Position numbers and translations under genes: made by a program. DNA of 64,000 nucleotides from Diaporthe sp. PMI_573. Taxonomy: Eukaryota; Ascomycota; Sordariomycetes; Diaporthales; Diaporthaceae. The first letter of the stretch is position 1; each line of letters starts with the position of its first letter. Positions 43,752 to 56,046 of this stretch are shown in pieces. The stretch lies in NCBI GenBank assembly GCA_021399435.1, contig JAJTUP010000006.1, positions 62,001 through 126,000 of the forward strand, read 5' to 3'. Below the pieces are notes generated by a model that saw nothing but the letters and a program-made list of their open reading frames with translations, made no database searches and had not been told where the DNA came from.

Positions 43752-44951
43752 TTAAACAGAAGGCGTGTAATCATTGACTATACCAAAGATAAACTCTTCG
43801 AAATGAGCATGACCTTCAAGCGTCTCCCCTCCCACGAAGCCACCTCTCAACAGACCGTTGGCGCGCTGATAAATACCAGACTCATTCCTCACAATCAACT
43901 CAGTCGTCACGTCAAAAGCAAAGACCCGCCCATCAGGCAGCGTGTAGTTAACCGACAGGCCGTCGGTCTCATACAGACCCGTGGTAGGAGGCCAAGCAGC
44001 CTCCCCACCCCTCTGCCTCACAACCAGGGCGTCAGCGTCACAGCTGACGAGCAGCGCCTCGCCGTCCTTGGCGACGTAGGAGCGGCGAGCCTCGTTCCCC
44101 TCGTAGTCGAGCAGGTTGTACCACACGACGGAGTAGTCGCCCAGGCGGCCGTGGCCCCAGTCCCAGTAGCGGGGACCGTTGATTATGGACTTGTTGCCCC
44201 AGTTCTTGTCGTGGTAGCCCACGCCGTCGGTGAAGCTGATGGTGGTGTCGCGGACCTGTAGGTAGACGGTGGTGGTAGCGTCAGGTATGGCGTTGGACCA
44301 GTATAGGCCTGGGAGGAGGTTTTGGTTTGCGCCTGTGGCTCCGTTTAGATCGCATGGGTAGTGCGAGGGGGCGATCTGTTGTTCCGCATCAGTTAGCAGG
44401 ACAGTGGTATTATTGGTGAAGGAGGGACTTACGGCTTTGAAGACGATAGTCCCATAAATGTCCATCTGGGGGGAATCAAGCTTGATAGTATACTCAACAT
44501 CAGACTTATCCAGAGCCGAGCCCTCAAAAGACCCAACCCCCTTCCACTCGCCGGTAATGCCATCAGGCCCATTAATGAGCGAGACCCCCTCATCAGCCAG
44601 CGCCTCAAAGTAGAAATCCGTCCCGTTGGCATACACGCCCGAGACCTGGACAGCGAGCGGGTGGGGATACTGCGAGAACTCGCCCGAGTTGAAGAACACT
44701 ACGTTGAGCGTCTGGTTGCTGGCGGCCGAGAAGACGTCAAAGTACCAGAAGTCGGCGCTCCCGCGGGCGGCGGGCATGGTCATCTTGAAGCCGTCCAAGT
44801 TGCCGGCCTGCGAGAGGTGTTCCACGCTGATGGTGCTGTTGGTGTAGGCGGGCTTGAGGTCGAGCGAGCGCATGGGGACAACTGCGTTGGATGGCGCGCC
44901 GAGGGCGATGCTCGCCAGGGCGGCCAGTACGGCAAACTTGGCTGAAGACAT
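43752..44951 (-). CDS. Secreted Diels-Alderase-like / AttH-fold (CrtC-like) protein
   Basis: Starting at 44951 the product begins MSSAKFAVLAALASIALGAP, a clean signal peptide; an ATG six codons earlier (44969) is possible. A 57-bp intron (44432-44376; GTAAGT..TGCTAAC..CAG) is in frame and stop-free, so it is easily missed; splicing it gives FKAIAPSHYPCD, the usual family junction. About 380 aa spliced. Family marks are FWYFDVFSA, GVGYHDKNWG, WDWGHGRLGDYSVVWYN. This double-lipocalin family includes fungal decalin-forming Diels-Alderases and CrtC/AttH hydratase-like proteins. No PKS, NRPS or other pathway gene lies within the window, so a cyclase role is not supported by context. N-glycosylation sequons (NST, NQT, NGT, NKS) fit secretion. 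TATA-like TATAAAG at 45036-45030, about 80 bp upstream. Confidence 0.8.
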   Translation of the reverse strand: MSSAKFAVLAALASIALGAPSNAVVPMRSLDLKPAYTNSTISVEHLSQAGNLDGFKMTMPAARGSADFWYFDVFSAASNQTLNVVFFNSGEFSQYPHPLAVQVSGVYANGTDFYFEALADEGVSLINGPDGITGEWKGVGSFEGSALDKSDVEYTIKLDSPQMDIYGTIVFKAVSPSFTNNTTVLLTDAEQQIAPSHYPCDLNGATGANQNLLPGLYWSNAIPDATTTVYLQVRDTTISFTDGVGYHDKNWGNKSIINGPRYWDWGHGRLGDYSVVWYNLLDYEGNEARRSYVAKDGEALLVSCDADALVVRQRGGEAAWPPTTGLYETDGLSVNYTLPDGRVFAFDVTTELIVRNESGIYQRANGLLRGGFVGGETLEGHAHFEEFIFGIVNDYTPSV

Positions 44952-47900
44952 TATGAATACAGAAGGCAAAAAAGGCTCTGATGATGATACATTGAATCAA
45001 AATCTTCTGATGTGGTGAAAACATGGACTCTTTATACAACTCTTGCTTTTGCGAATACCTACCTGGTTACGACTCTTGGCGTCCTGGATATACGTTGCGC
45101 ACATTCACTATCGTCAACCTCAAATCATCGCGACTCCACAATCAACTAATTACAAGCAGGTTATGACATAGTTCTCCCCAGTCATGACATTGTTTTTGAT
45201 CGCAATTGTTGCTAGTAAGGGGGATGGGGCCGATATAGTTGGTGTTCTATGCGAGTATTCTATGCGAGTATTCTATGCGAGTAATCGGTACGAGTATCTC
45301 GCACTTGTATTTCTTTGCGAGTAGTCTTCTTTAGAGGCACTCCCGACCAATTACCTTTACCACAATTTATATTTATTCATCGACTTCTCTCCTTTCTGAA
45401 GGTCAGACAGAGTGGTTCATTGTTGAGTTGTTAGTCCCCAGATTGGGCGGTGGACTAATACTGCCGAGGTATGAGGGAGCCGCCCCTTGTCTACAGTCAG
45501 ACAGCAGGACAGTGTGAATGGCTGGAAACTTCAACCTCACGCTGAACACCCTCGGCCAAATCCGTGGAGTCTCGGACGATGGTACTGCCAGTTACCAATT
45601 TTGCCCTCCTTTGGAGAGCCCCCGCGCCAAGCGAATCAACCTCAGAGCCTGATTGTGGCGGGTGGTCTGTCGTGCGAAGGCACCACGGATTCGGTCAAAA
45701 GGGCAGGCGGCCGCCCCAAGGAAGGAATATGATCGCAAGCGAGGAGGGGGGGAGATACCATACCCCGCTCGCATCTGGGTCCGGTCAAGCGATGCAGGAG
45801 GAAGTGGGTAGAAGGGCAACAAGAGAACAGCAGTCTTGTCCGTGGGATTCTCTCAACAATGATGCCCTGGCGTTTTGCCCGTCAGGTGGCCTCTAGACGG
45901 CGGTCACGACCACCGAGGAGGATGACATTGCGGGGGATTACATGTTAATGGGGCAAGTCTCCCCGCCACTGTGTTGAGGCCTTGATTCTGGGCTGCCTTG
46001 GGTAAAAAGGGGTGAGGTAGCGGGTGGCCAGTCGAAGCTGGGGCCGCAATCCAGCATACCATCCTTTTTCTTCTGAGGATGAATTAATGCTGCTGCGAGC
46101 TTTACTCCATAATTACGTACATGTACATACATATCCAGGCACTTTGTGTTGTCAGGCTCCTTCTGCATGTTCGTGGATTGACGGGCCTGGCAGCGAGCAT
46201 GAAAGGCGAAAGAAGGGCGCGAACATCACGTTACATGCTGGCCTACAAGGGCCCAGATCCCAATGGAAGCCTTCCCGCCTGAGAGGAGAGGAAAACGGGC
46301 TTCCTCGCTGTAGCCTGCTGGTGTTGTCCTGGCTGCACTGGGCGGGGTTGCCGCTGCCAGAGGGTGTCCAACACGAGAGCCCGTGGTAGGCCACCGAGGA
46401 CGCGAGATGTGACGAGGATGCACCCCAGTCAGTCTGTCACCTAAACAACACATCATAATATCCCGATTGAGAACGATTGGCGATTACGAGAGCTCGTTCA
46501 GAGCGCATAGGGTGAGTTTTGCGCGACAGGGGTGGCTGAGACCGGCGGGGGAGGGCCTGGCCAAAAGGCGTCTGTCGAGGCGGGCCTGGGCTCGTGCTGC
46601 TTGGCTCAGGTCGCGCCCGAGGCCGACAAGACACAGGCAGCAAACGGGCCGGCGGGGGTGGTAGGATCATTTGGGCTCTGGGGAAAACAAAAAATTAATA
46701 AGGACGAACTGGGGGCGGAGGCCAACGGTCCCGGGGGTTTCGTCCCAGCAACTCGTGTCTGCCGTCCTGGTACTTGTGATAATAATACAGCAATTGGGGT
46801 CATGGGGTGTCGTGGCGAAGGGACGTCGATCTGGGCACAGCCTCGTCGCTAGCCGGGCGTTGTAATAAGGGAGGCTCGCAGAATGGCAATCAGTCAATGC
46901 GATGCCAGCGAAGGGCACAAGTCCCCCATGCTACGGGCCCTGTCTCTTATTTTGGTGGTGAAACAAGGGTTCCCAGGGAGGGCAGGGGTACAGAGGGGAC
47001 GGCACGGTAATAACGACAATGTGGGTTAGGACGTGGGCACAAAGTCAAATGGAGGCCTCGGGATCTTCCCCATTGCGGATCTCGGATCAGGTCGATCGCA
47101 CAATGAGAATTGTTGCCGGCGGAGTCGTGGGCCCTGTTGCTAATAACGATCACGACCAGGTTCATCTGCCGCCGCCGGCGTCAATTGCAGCTCTGTGAGC
47201 TCGGACACCAGCCGGCCAGCACATCGGATTCATTGATGCGCCGGCATATCAGGTGTCAATGGTAGTAGTCTACTATAGTAATGGTAGTGGCAGTGGCGGT
47301 AAGTGTGGTGATGGTTCGTTCGTTTGACGCGGGTTGCCTGACCTGAGACGAGGTCCATGTCCAAGCCTGCGCGCCTATAGGCTGGCTGTTTTGTGGCCAC
47401 TTGAGGCATTTGACGGGGAGGTGGTAGCCTCGGCAGGCCAGAGTGGCAAAGAGGATAGATGTTTCGTTTTGAAGCCGTCGTCTTAACCGGGATATATTGG
47501 CCGGTGCGAAAGGGTTCGTCTTGGCCATTTATGCTTTCGTTCCGCGATGGGAGATGCGATGCCAAGGATGGTGTAGCGATTGACAGACAGAGCTTGTTGC
47601 CATCTGAGTTGAGACAGCCGGGGACAGCCAGAGCATTCTCGGGAGCAGCAACGTTACACGTTGTAGGGGGGTTGTTGAAGAGAGACACCAGGTACCGCGG
47701 AAGAAGAGTCCTTTTGCCTGTCACACGAGTCAACTGGCCTGCCTGATCCACTATGGCGGCTGGTGGCAGCGGGGCCGTGAAGATCAATCGCATGGCATGG
47801 CAGGGCATCGTGTCGTATCGCGCTGAGCCGCAGGCCGTCTTGGAGGAGATCCACCCAATGCTTCGCGCTGCCTGCTTCGTGACCGACCGTCACCATCACG

Positions 47901-50232
47901 AGATTTCGAAAGGGTCGGTCGATAGACTCGATGCCGAGGGTACTTGTGATGGCAAGAAACAATCGGTCGAGCGCGCAGGGGGTTCGTGGGCAGTCGAGCT
48001 GGTAAGGTGGTGGTGGCATGTTTCAAGTTCAGTCGTGTGCCGCGCGAGACGGTTGATGGGAGAGGTCGAGAGGGCAAAACTCCAACTCGGTCAGCTGGTT
48101 GTGAGTGCCGGTGTGTGGTCGGTCGTCTGGTGGCAGGTGGTTCTGGTGGTCGACCCCTCGCAGGAATTTTTACCGCCCCCAAGCACCTGCTGGCCTGGTG
48201 GCCCGGCCAGTGATCTGCCTAGAACAGGGATCAGCCCAGGAGGGGGGGAGGGAGCAAAGAAGGAGGGGCAGAGCACGATGGGTTGAGCCGCCTTTTCCTT
48301 CTGCACTTAGCGCACAACGCTCATGCACTCCAGACAGGCAGACAGGCAGACCATCGTCCCCCAGGGCATTTAGTGAACTAGGCCGGACTAAGCTTAATTC
48401 TAGCCCCTGACACCTCTCTTCTGGTGGCTTGCAGTCTGTTCCTGGTGAGACCCGCGAAGACGTGCAGGCGGAGTAGCGCCTGTCATTGGCGGCTACTGTT
48501 TCCGCCCTCTGTCTTGGAAACTGCAGGATCCAGGTACGGTGCCGTGCTGATTGGCCCAGACACGCCCTCCTGCGTTGGTAGCGTGGCAGCACGCACCATC
48601 GGATCTTTTTCCAGGACTGGTCCCTGATCCATCCTACCCTGCTCTGACCTGTCCTGCCTGTACGACCCCTCCCTCCTTTTCTGACTGTGCACACTTCATC
48701 CTCCATCTTGCACCGTTCATTCGGCCGTCCCCACCGCGTACTTTTGCCCATTCCAACCCAAGTCGAACCAAGTCACCTTGCCCGTCTGCAAGGATTGAAA
48801 CAGCAAAACAGATGAAAAAGCCAAGCAGGCGTGACATAGGGGGCACCCATGTTTCCTCCTCCGCACAAAACAACCCGTTCGCTTCAGACTGTGCCCACTG
48901 ACCTTGCATGCCGCACTGTCATTCGTGATGCCCAACTCGCAGGTGAAATTAACTACTCACGGGTCATAGCGATTATCACATAGCAGGACAGACTGACAAT
49001 CCTTCACTTGGGTCTTGTGGTACCCAACATATGCCCGCAGTCATCAGCTATACGTGGGGAAGTACACTGCAGTCAGGGCAGTCCACCACCACCACCACCA
49101 CAAACCGCGGCCCAAGAAAGAGAGCAGCCCCTCCGCGATGTCACCTAGCTCCATTCCCCTGCGGATCCTGGCATCTCGAGTCCCGTACCCCTGAGCTGAG
49201 CAGGCGTGGCAGGCTGACTGCTTCTTGCTCCCCTTGGGCTTTTCTTGTCGTTCTTTGTTTGCCGCTCGTGGGCGTCGGGCAGTATGGGCCTGCCATCTGG
49301 GCCAGATCCAATCGTGGACGCTGGTGGCCCTGCTACCGACAGCAGGATCCTCTCGTCAGGGATGGCCGTGACACAGAATTGGCCCAATGTGGAAGTCCAC
49401 ATGCCGCCTAGTGGCGGTTATCTGCATGGGAGTGGCCACGGCAGATCCTGAGGCGAAGGGGAATAGGAGGTATGTGCTTCTTCTGCCCTTCCATTTGCTG
49501 CTCGCACGTCTGCTCCCTCCCACGCTGCCCTGCCAGACCTGGTCAAAAAAGAAAAAAGATCTGCGAACATGCACTACCGCGGCTAGTCCGTGCTGCCTGG
49601 GTGGGACCAGATCGGCTCACCTTGCGGTCTGGGTCGTGATGTCCCTTGATATACCCCTACTCCGCTAGCCTAGCCTCCATGTCCTCCTGAGACATAAGAG
49701 AAGGTGCCTCTCCCTCTCTCTGCCCTGCTGCTCTCTTTTTTCTCCGGTTCAACATCTCGACAACATCAGTCTGTTCGTTCTTTTACGCAACGAGGTTCAT
49801 TGCATTCCTTATCTTTGACCTCATCCACTTCTATTCTTTCCCTCCTTCCAACAGCGAAGACCCACAACTCTCAGATTAGCCCGGTGCTGTCTCCCTGCCT
49901 CCCACGATTACGTCTCTTTGTCTCACCAACAAGGGACTTCACATTCCTTCCGACTCGGAACAAAAAAAACCTACCAGGCGGCCAATCACTCAAACAAAGG
50001 CTTTGTTCGTTGAACCATTCAGCTGAACAATACCCATCTTCTTGACCCCGGCCACCAACACACATTCATTGTCATATAAACTGCCACAGGCTGGTATTTG
50101 ACTCGATATATCTTGAGATATTTTCGAGGTCCATTCTTTGGAGATTCAAGAACAGTGAAACAGAAACTCGAGCATTCGATACAGGAAATTTCAACTTCCC
50201 AGGACATACATATCTCATCACCACCAGACAAA
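44952..50232. other. Very long intergenic region upstream of the LPMO gene
   Basis: Over 5 kb. It has normal GC content and no splice-consistent gene. Frames such as 47753-48286 (177 codons) and its antisense are rich in Trp/Arg/Gly without motifs and look accidental. Small landmarks: an (ACC)n run at about 49084-49103, and TATAAA at 50075-50080 some 155 bp before the LPMO ATG. It may hold a long regulated promoter or non-coding transcripts, but sequence alone does not show it. Confidence 0.4.
45245..45296. repeat. 13-bp tandem repeat
   Basis: Three perfect TTCTATGCGAGTA units (45245-45283) plus a degenerate fourth. It lies about 300 bp upstream of the AttH-like gene start, so copy-number change could affect its promoter. 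Confidence 0.9.
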
Positions 50233-51450
50233 ATGCATGCTACTACATCCGCCACTCTCCTGGCTGCCCTTGCGGGTTCTGCCTCGGCCCACATGGGGCT
50301 GTCGTACCCTCCCCCCTTGAACAGCAAATACAACCCCTTCGCGAACTCTGGCACCATCGACTACTCATACACCGCGCCTCTTGCGGCAGACGGGTCCGAC
50401 TACCCTTGCAAGGGCTACCAGAGTGATCTGGGCACTCCTGCTGGTCAGTCAACCGCGACTTTCGCAGCCGGCGCTCAGGGCAACATCACGGTTGTTGGCG
50501 GAGCTGCCCACGGCGGTGGCTCGTGCCAGATCTCTCTCTCCACCGATGGCGCCAAGACCTTCAAGGTGATCCAGAGCATCATCGGAAACTGCCCGGTCAA
50601 CGGCGAGGGCAACTTCGACTTCACCGTCCCCTCAGACGTCCCTGCAGGAGATGCCGTTCTGGCCTGGTCATGGAACAACCGCATTGGTAACCGTGAGTTC
50701 TACATGAACTGCGCCGCAGTCACAATCACCGGCGGCAGCTCCAAGAGGGAGGAGGCCACCGAGAAGCGGGCCGCTTCCTTCTCCTCTGCTCCCGACATGT
50801 TCGTCGCCAACATTGGCAATGGTTGCTCGGTGGCAGAGGGCGGCGACGTCGAGTACCCCAACCCGGGTGACGCCGTCATCAACCAGAGCGACAACCCGGA
50901 AGCTCCCAGCGGAAACTGCGGCTCCTCGGGCTCGTCCAGCGGCTCTGGCTCTGGCTCTTCCGGCTCTGGTGCGGCGGCCTCGCCCAGCTCCAGTGCCGTC
51001 GCAGAAGCAACCCCAAGCGCCCCAGCGTATGTTGCCCCTTTGCGACCTACCTCTTCTGACTCGTATGCTTACACATCTTCCAACAGTGCCGGTGGTATCT
51101 TCGCAACCGTCTCAGCTTCCGTCGAGGTCCCCGCTGCAACCCAGGCGTCTACCACCCTCGCGACCGTCACCAGCGCCACCCCAACAACGACCCCAGAGGC
51201 CTCAGCTCCTGCCCCTGCCGCCCCTGCTACCGGCGGCTCTGGAGCAACCGCTGCAGGCTCTGCATGCTCAAACGAGGGCGAGTGGAACTGCGTTGGCGGC
51301 AGCTCGTTCCAGCGCTGCGCTTCGGGCACGTGGAGTGCCGTCCTGAGCCTCGCTGCAGGAACCTCTTGCGAGGCTGGCGTCGCTGCCAACCTGAAGATGA
51401 TCAGCGCGAGGAGGACCGGACGGTTCCACCAGCGCCGCTTCGCGGCCTAA
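50233..51450 (+). CDS. AA11-type lytic polysaccharide monooxygenase with X278-like module
   Basis: Secreted copper enzyme that cleaves chitin oxidatively. Starting at 50233, a 19-residue signal peptide (MHATTSATLLAALAGSASA) ends exactly before His20, the N-terminal histidine of the copper brace. The second His is His93 in GGAAHGGGSCQ, and the axial Tyr is Tyr157 in IGNREFYMNCA; AWSWNNRIGNRE is the AA11 core. A Ser/Gly/Ala/Pro-rich linker follows, then a Cys-containing module CSNEGEWNCVGG and FQRCASGTWS near the C-terminus, matching the X278 chitin-binding module often attached to AA11. A 60-bp intron (51027-51086; GTATGT..GCTTAC..CAG) is in frame and stop-free; spliced length is 385 aa. The basic tail ARRTGRFHQRR is unusual for a secreted enzyme. 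Confidence 0.92.
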   Translation: MHATTSATLLAALAGSASAHMGLSYPPPLNSKYNPFANSGTIDYSYTAPLAADGSDYPCKGYQSDLGTPAGQSTATFAAGAQGNITVVGGAAHGGGSCQISLSTDGAKTFKVIQSIIGNCPVNGEGNFDFTVPSDVPAGDAVLAWSWNNRIGNREFYMNCAAVTITGGSSKREEATEKRAASFSSAPDMFVANIGNGCSVAEGGDVEYPNPGDAVINQSDNPEAPSGNCGSSGSSSGSGSGSSGSGAAASPSSSAVAEATPSAPAYVAPLRPTSSDSYAYTSSNSAGGIFATVSASVEVPAATQASTTLATVTSATPTTTPEASAPAPAAPATGGSGATAAGSACSNEGEWNCVGGSSFQRCASGTWSAVLSLAAGTSCEAGVAANLKMISARRTGRFHQRRFAA

Positions 51451-53053
51451 GACCTAGGTCACAAGGAAAGGAAAGGACCCTCAGGCTTAGGGTGTGTGTG
51501 ACCTTGGCTCTTGCTGGGGACGTCACGGTGTGGAGTAAAATTCAATTCTTGGATATGCCATTCAGGCAAATTTTGTACTTTCTGGTTCGGCTTTTTTTGA
51601 TATGATACCTTGGGCATGTTTGGCATTCTGCATTTCCGGAGTGGGAAAAAATCAGACCACATTTTTTCACATGAATGATTACATCTGGCAGCGTTCTCGC
51701 TTGCTTCAACTCACAGCTCTGCATTCTTTGGTTCCTCTGATAGTGACTTGCTGTAGCTACTTGTGGGCCTCTGCAAATCGTAATACCCCTCCCTTCGGTG
51801 AGCCATATAATGGATTACGTGGCAAGCAGAGAGTCTAGCCCTGTAGAATTAATTGTCTTCATCACCTCGGCTCTTTGTCTATAAATTAATTGTGAGTTAG
51901 TGGAGGGAGTCACTCTCCGGGGAAAGTGCCCGGGTGTTTCACCAAGATTGACGTGCCTCCCGGACGGAGGGCAATACTGCGGTCCCATAGGCCGGGCACT
52001 GAGATTGTGTTCCGAGGGACAAGACCACCACCACCCAACCAGCCAATGTCGATCCATCCCCTTGGAGAATGGACGGCCGCTAGAATGTTCTGGTCTTCCC
52101 CGTCTCCCTGGATGCCCTTTCTTCAGCGCCGCCGGAAGTGTACGTACAGAAGGTAGTAGTAATGTCTCTCTTTGTCCGCCCGGTCCTGGAATGTGTGGTT
52201 TGGTTGTCGGCACCTCCCTGCGTCGTCCAAGCCACGGCTGCGTTTTGCTGCTTTCTTACTTGGGTTGCGGTACATTGTGTACTGGGTAGCGAATGCAACA
52301 GTGATGGTGCCTTTCCATATGTGCGATCGACTAATTGTGCCTGTTCGCCGTTGTCCTGGCTTTTCGTGAGCCGTGGGCCGGCTGTTGTGTCGACGCCGTA
52401 CGCAGCATACATCGCCCGCAACGCGGGACATGCCCAGAACTCACGTCTGGGGGACCGCCACCGCCCGGCCCTTTTGTGCGTTCTCTCTTCCAGCCACAAT
52501 TCTATATGGCAGAGATGGCCCATTTGTCGTATATACAAAGCCCCGCTTAGAGATCTGCCACGCCTGGGCGTCCATCACGGCCTCCCAGGCGCGGGGACCA
52601 CCGAGACATCGTGGCCCTACCCCCGGCTGCCCGCGCTGCCTGCTGCTGTAGGTGACATAAACATTATGAGTCTAAATTAAATGCTTTGTTTTTCATACCG
52701 TAGCCCAGTATCAAAACCGGGGTGAGGATTCAGTCGGTCTTGTGCGCCAGCCACCTAGGCCACAACCATAGGGCCGGCTATAGGGGGGCTGCTTGCTCCT
52801 CGCCTAGACTCGTGAGCGAGGGCATCACACTATCTCTTCTGCGTGTCACGGGTCGACCGTCCAGATACGACCTGCTCTGCCTTGCTAGTGTAAGGGCGCG
52901 TGCCTTCTTTTCGGCCTTGACGAGTGGCGATGTGTATCTTCTCGCTCGGGCACAAAGACGGCAACAGGTCAGGAGTCGTCGATGCAATAGAAAAGGTTCG
53001 ACGCCGGACTTGAGAGCATGTGACGCGGTTGGTCTCGGCATCCTGGGGCTGTA
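51451..53053. other. Intergenic, nothing recognised
   Basis: About 1.6 kb. Overlapping frames at 52080-52680 on both strands lack motifs and are not supported. Confidence 0.35.
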
Positions 53054-53079
53054 TTGGTGTCTGTACTAAGGCTTCCACG

Positions 53080-53440
53080 TATGCAAGTCAGCCAGCATTG
53101 CTGTCTCTCGTCGAATCACGGCTCAAAGGGACATCGAACATTGAGGTTAACCTTGAGATACTCATTGCCGTTGTATTCTTGGCCCTCTTCCATTGACCAC
53201 AAGCTCTCCTCCGGTGCCCGCTATGCGGCCACAGCATCTATGTAAATAGTAAGCTACCTGGGCAGCTCTCACAACGCAACCTCATGTAGGATAACCTCCC
53301 ATGTGACAATCATTCATATCACTCCTGGTACGGTGAATGCCAACAGCGTCCCATAGGATGAGCTCATATCTCCTATAACATAGCACTCTATGGATGAGCT
53401 CCTATGGGATGATCTATTATAGCTGACTACATATGTAGGT
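53080..53440. repeat. Left copy of a repeat flanking the HET/AAA block
   Basis: Collinear and in the same orientation as 61350-61640. Shared blocks in order: CCAGCA-TGCT followed by GTCGA, GGACAT..TTG-GGT, ACAAGCT, a GGCCAC-GCATCTAT-TA core (53227-53245), and CAACCTC..GATAACCTC. The right end contains an imperfect inverted repeat (CCCATAGGATGAGCTCAT near 53350 against ATGGATGAGCTCCTATGGG near 53390), a MITE-like hairpin. Confidence 0.55.
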
Positions 53441-53807
53441 AGAAGATGAGCAACCCACAGGAGCGTCATTCGGGATTTTTCCATTTTAGTATGGAGTCAC
53501 ACGTTGGTTTGAACCAGTCCTCTTTTGGGAGTCCGTAAATATCCGTTCAAATGTTCTTATGTTTCAACAAGCCTTTACTGTACGATTGTAGTTATTTCAG
53601 TCGGCTGGTCAATCATTGAAACACATAGATATTCCAACCTGCATTGGCGACCAATTAACGTCGGAGCACGAGCTGGAGGGATTCCGGTCAGAAGATTTTC
53701 CGGCTTACCTCCGGCAGGATCACATGGTAGACCACTGCGTCTTCGCTCAAGCAACATTGTAAGCACAGTCATCTCGTCATAATACTACTCGCGGTACCAA
53801 CGCTACC

Positions 53808-56046
53808 ATGTCTAGGGCTAGCTCACTTTGCGCATTCTGCCGCTTCATACCCCTCGATGTCGACACCCTAGAGAAGCTCCGACGACCCAAAGCCAGGTCC
53901 AAATTCAGGAGGGGAGGACCGCGTCCGTTGCCTTTGGATATGGGCGGGGAAACCGTGACAGAGATCATCCCCGAGGACAGGACTGTGTTTGCACTTGGAA
54001 CGACAGAAAGAGTACTGAACAGCAGCTGTCCCTTCTGCAAGATCGTAGCGACAGCAGTGCGACACATCAAAAAGACCAGACATTGGGTGGACCGGAATGT
54101 CGACACACCCTTAAGCATTAGGTGGAGTCACAACGGCCCCGGCTATAAGGGCGTCTTCACCCTCGATGATTACGAGTACGCGTACATCTGCTTTGTTGCA
54201 GAGCGACGTATGGACCTATCGACGGAGAACTTGATACAGTCCAGCGCGTGTGTCATCGACCCGACGGCGAGCCACCTCGAAGCGTCTGAGGTCGTAAGAT
54301 GGATCGCGGATTGCGAAAATACTCACGGAGCGGTGTGCAATGCAGACCCCAGTACCACAGGGCTCATCAAGGATTTTTACCGTGGACTGAAGCTCATGCG
54401 TTTCGTGGATGTCCACCAAAAGTGCATCGTAGAGCGGACAGAGGTCGTGAGGTACGTGGCTCTGAGCTACGTCTGGGGCGCGGCGCCGACTTTCCGCCTC
54501 ACCAAGATGAACCAGCCGCGGACGCGCATACCAGGGGTACTTTCCGGGCTGAGAGTTCCACAAACAGTCTGGGACGCTATTGCTCTGACCAGGGCGTGCG
54601 GTGAACAATACCTGTGGGTAGATTCGTTGTGTATAGTGCAAAACGATGTTGAGGATCTAGACGCTGGAACTCGCGTGATGGACTTGATCTGTAAGTCAGC
54701 GGGTTCGTACATGCAAACTCGGTGAAACTGAAGCAGAACCTACCTCTACCTAATTTTCAATCATAATTTTCCTCTTTGGAAGAGACTTTCGGTGTTCTGG
54801 CTAATGTTGTTTGCACCTAGACGAGAGATCCGTGTTCACAATAGTTGCGGCGTCCGGTCACGATGCCGCCCACGGTCTGCCCGGGATTCACGGCGGGTTG
54901 CGTCTTGCACCGTCGTATGCTGAAGTTTCTCCCGGAGTGCGCCTGGGCATTGTGTCTGAGCTTGACCCTCTGATACGTGCCTCATGTTATGCCACGAGAG
55001 GCTGGACGTGAGTGCAGACCCCTCGCATAGCTACTACCTAAGTGCATTAGGCATGTATTTGCTGAACATAAAGCAACAGCATGCAGGAAAATATGCTCTC
55101 AAATCGCGTTCTGTATTTTGTGGATGACAAGATCTTCTTCCACTGTCCCTACAAGACGGTGTTCGAAGGGTGTAGAGAACCCCTCCGCTGGCAGCCGGAT
55201 GGGTATTTGCTTCGAATGGAAAAGCCCCTTCAAAACTACCAGGATCTCATAACTCTTTACAGCAAGCGAGTACTGTCAAAAGACGATGATGCTTTTCGCG
55301 CTATTTCCGGAATATTGGGCCGCATATCTGGTATTCAACAGTGGCAGATCATAGCTGGGATGCCCACGATAGCCCTCGAGCACATGATGCTTTTCGAAAG
55401 GCGATACCATATCCTCTATCGGCGCCAAGGCTTCCCTAGCTATTCGTGGCTGGGATGGAAAGGAGCCTTACAATTCACAGAGGGTGTTCATATCTTGTCT
55501 GAGTGGATAGTCTGGTATGTTTGGAACCCAGCGAGTGACACACTTTCGATCGGCCACCGGCCCGCATCTCCCGGGGTGAACACGAAATCAATCGAGCGCC
55601 TGACAACCAACGACGTTATCTCTCAAAGTGAATCAGACTTTGGACTGCTTCTAGGCATGGACCTAAGCCAGAAGTCTCCATCGACTGGAGATCACGTTCG
55701 CCCACCGCGATCCTTCCCGTTGCTGTGTTTTTGGACTCTGGCAGTCTTCTTCGACTTATACTCTGTGGACTACGTCAAGGGGACAGCTTTTATCGGTTCT
55801 ACATTCCTCTCGTATAATTTTGGGAAGGTCATTTTGGACGCTCCCGACGATTATCCACTTTTTCATTCGTGTGAATTTATTTTACTGAGCAGGATACATC
55901 AAAACGGCGCTAAGAAATATACCGTCATGCTAATTGACTGGACTGACGGTGTAGCTGAACGACGAGGCATCGGAGAAATTGTGCACTCCGAGATTCGCAA
56001 CAGCCTGGCTCCAGGACCTATATGGAAAGAGATCGTCCTAGGATGA
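53808..56046 (+). CDS. HET-domain (heterokaryon incompatibility) protein
   Basis: Three exons: 53808-54690, 54821-55007, 55080-56046, with introns of 130 bp (GTAAGT..CTAAT..TAG) and 72 bp (GTGAGT..GCTGAAC..CAG); all phases close, giving 678 aa. The HET domain starts at about residue 214 (VRYVALSYVWG), continues with RVPQTVWDAIALTRACGEQYLWVDSLCIVQND (about 250-290), and crosses intron 1 into VFTIVAASGHDAAHGLPGI and RGWTMQENMLSNRVLYF. HET domains trigger cell death when incompatible strains fuse and also act downstream of NLR-like receptors. The N-terminal 200 residues include two CxxC-like pairs (CAFC, CPFC) that may bind metal. The C-terminal part has no named domain. Same block as the STAND/AAA gene at 57392-61162. 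Confidence 0.92.

Noticed and set aside
47753..48286. 177-codon plus-strand frame upstream of the LPMO gene
   Set aside because: Composition (Trp, Arg, Gly, Val) and the equally long antisense frames point to chance openness of GC-rich DNA; no motif, signal peptide or splice partner.
53340..53430. CRISPR-like short repeats near the left flanking repeat
   Set aside because: Fungal nuclear DNA; units are imperfect inverted copies without regular spacers, so a MITE-like hairpin is a better reading.
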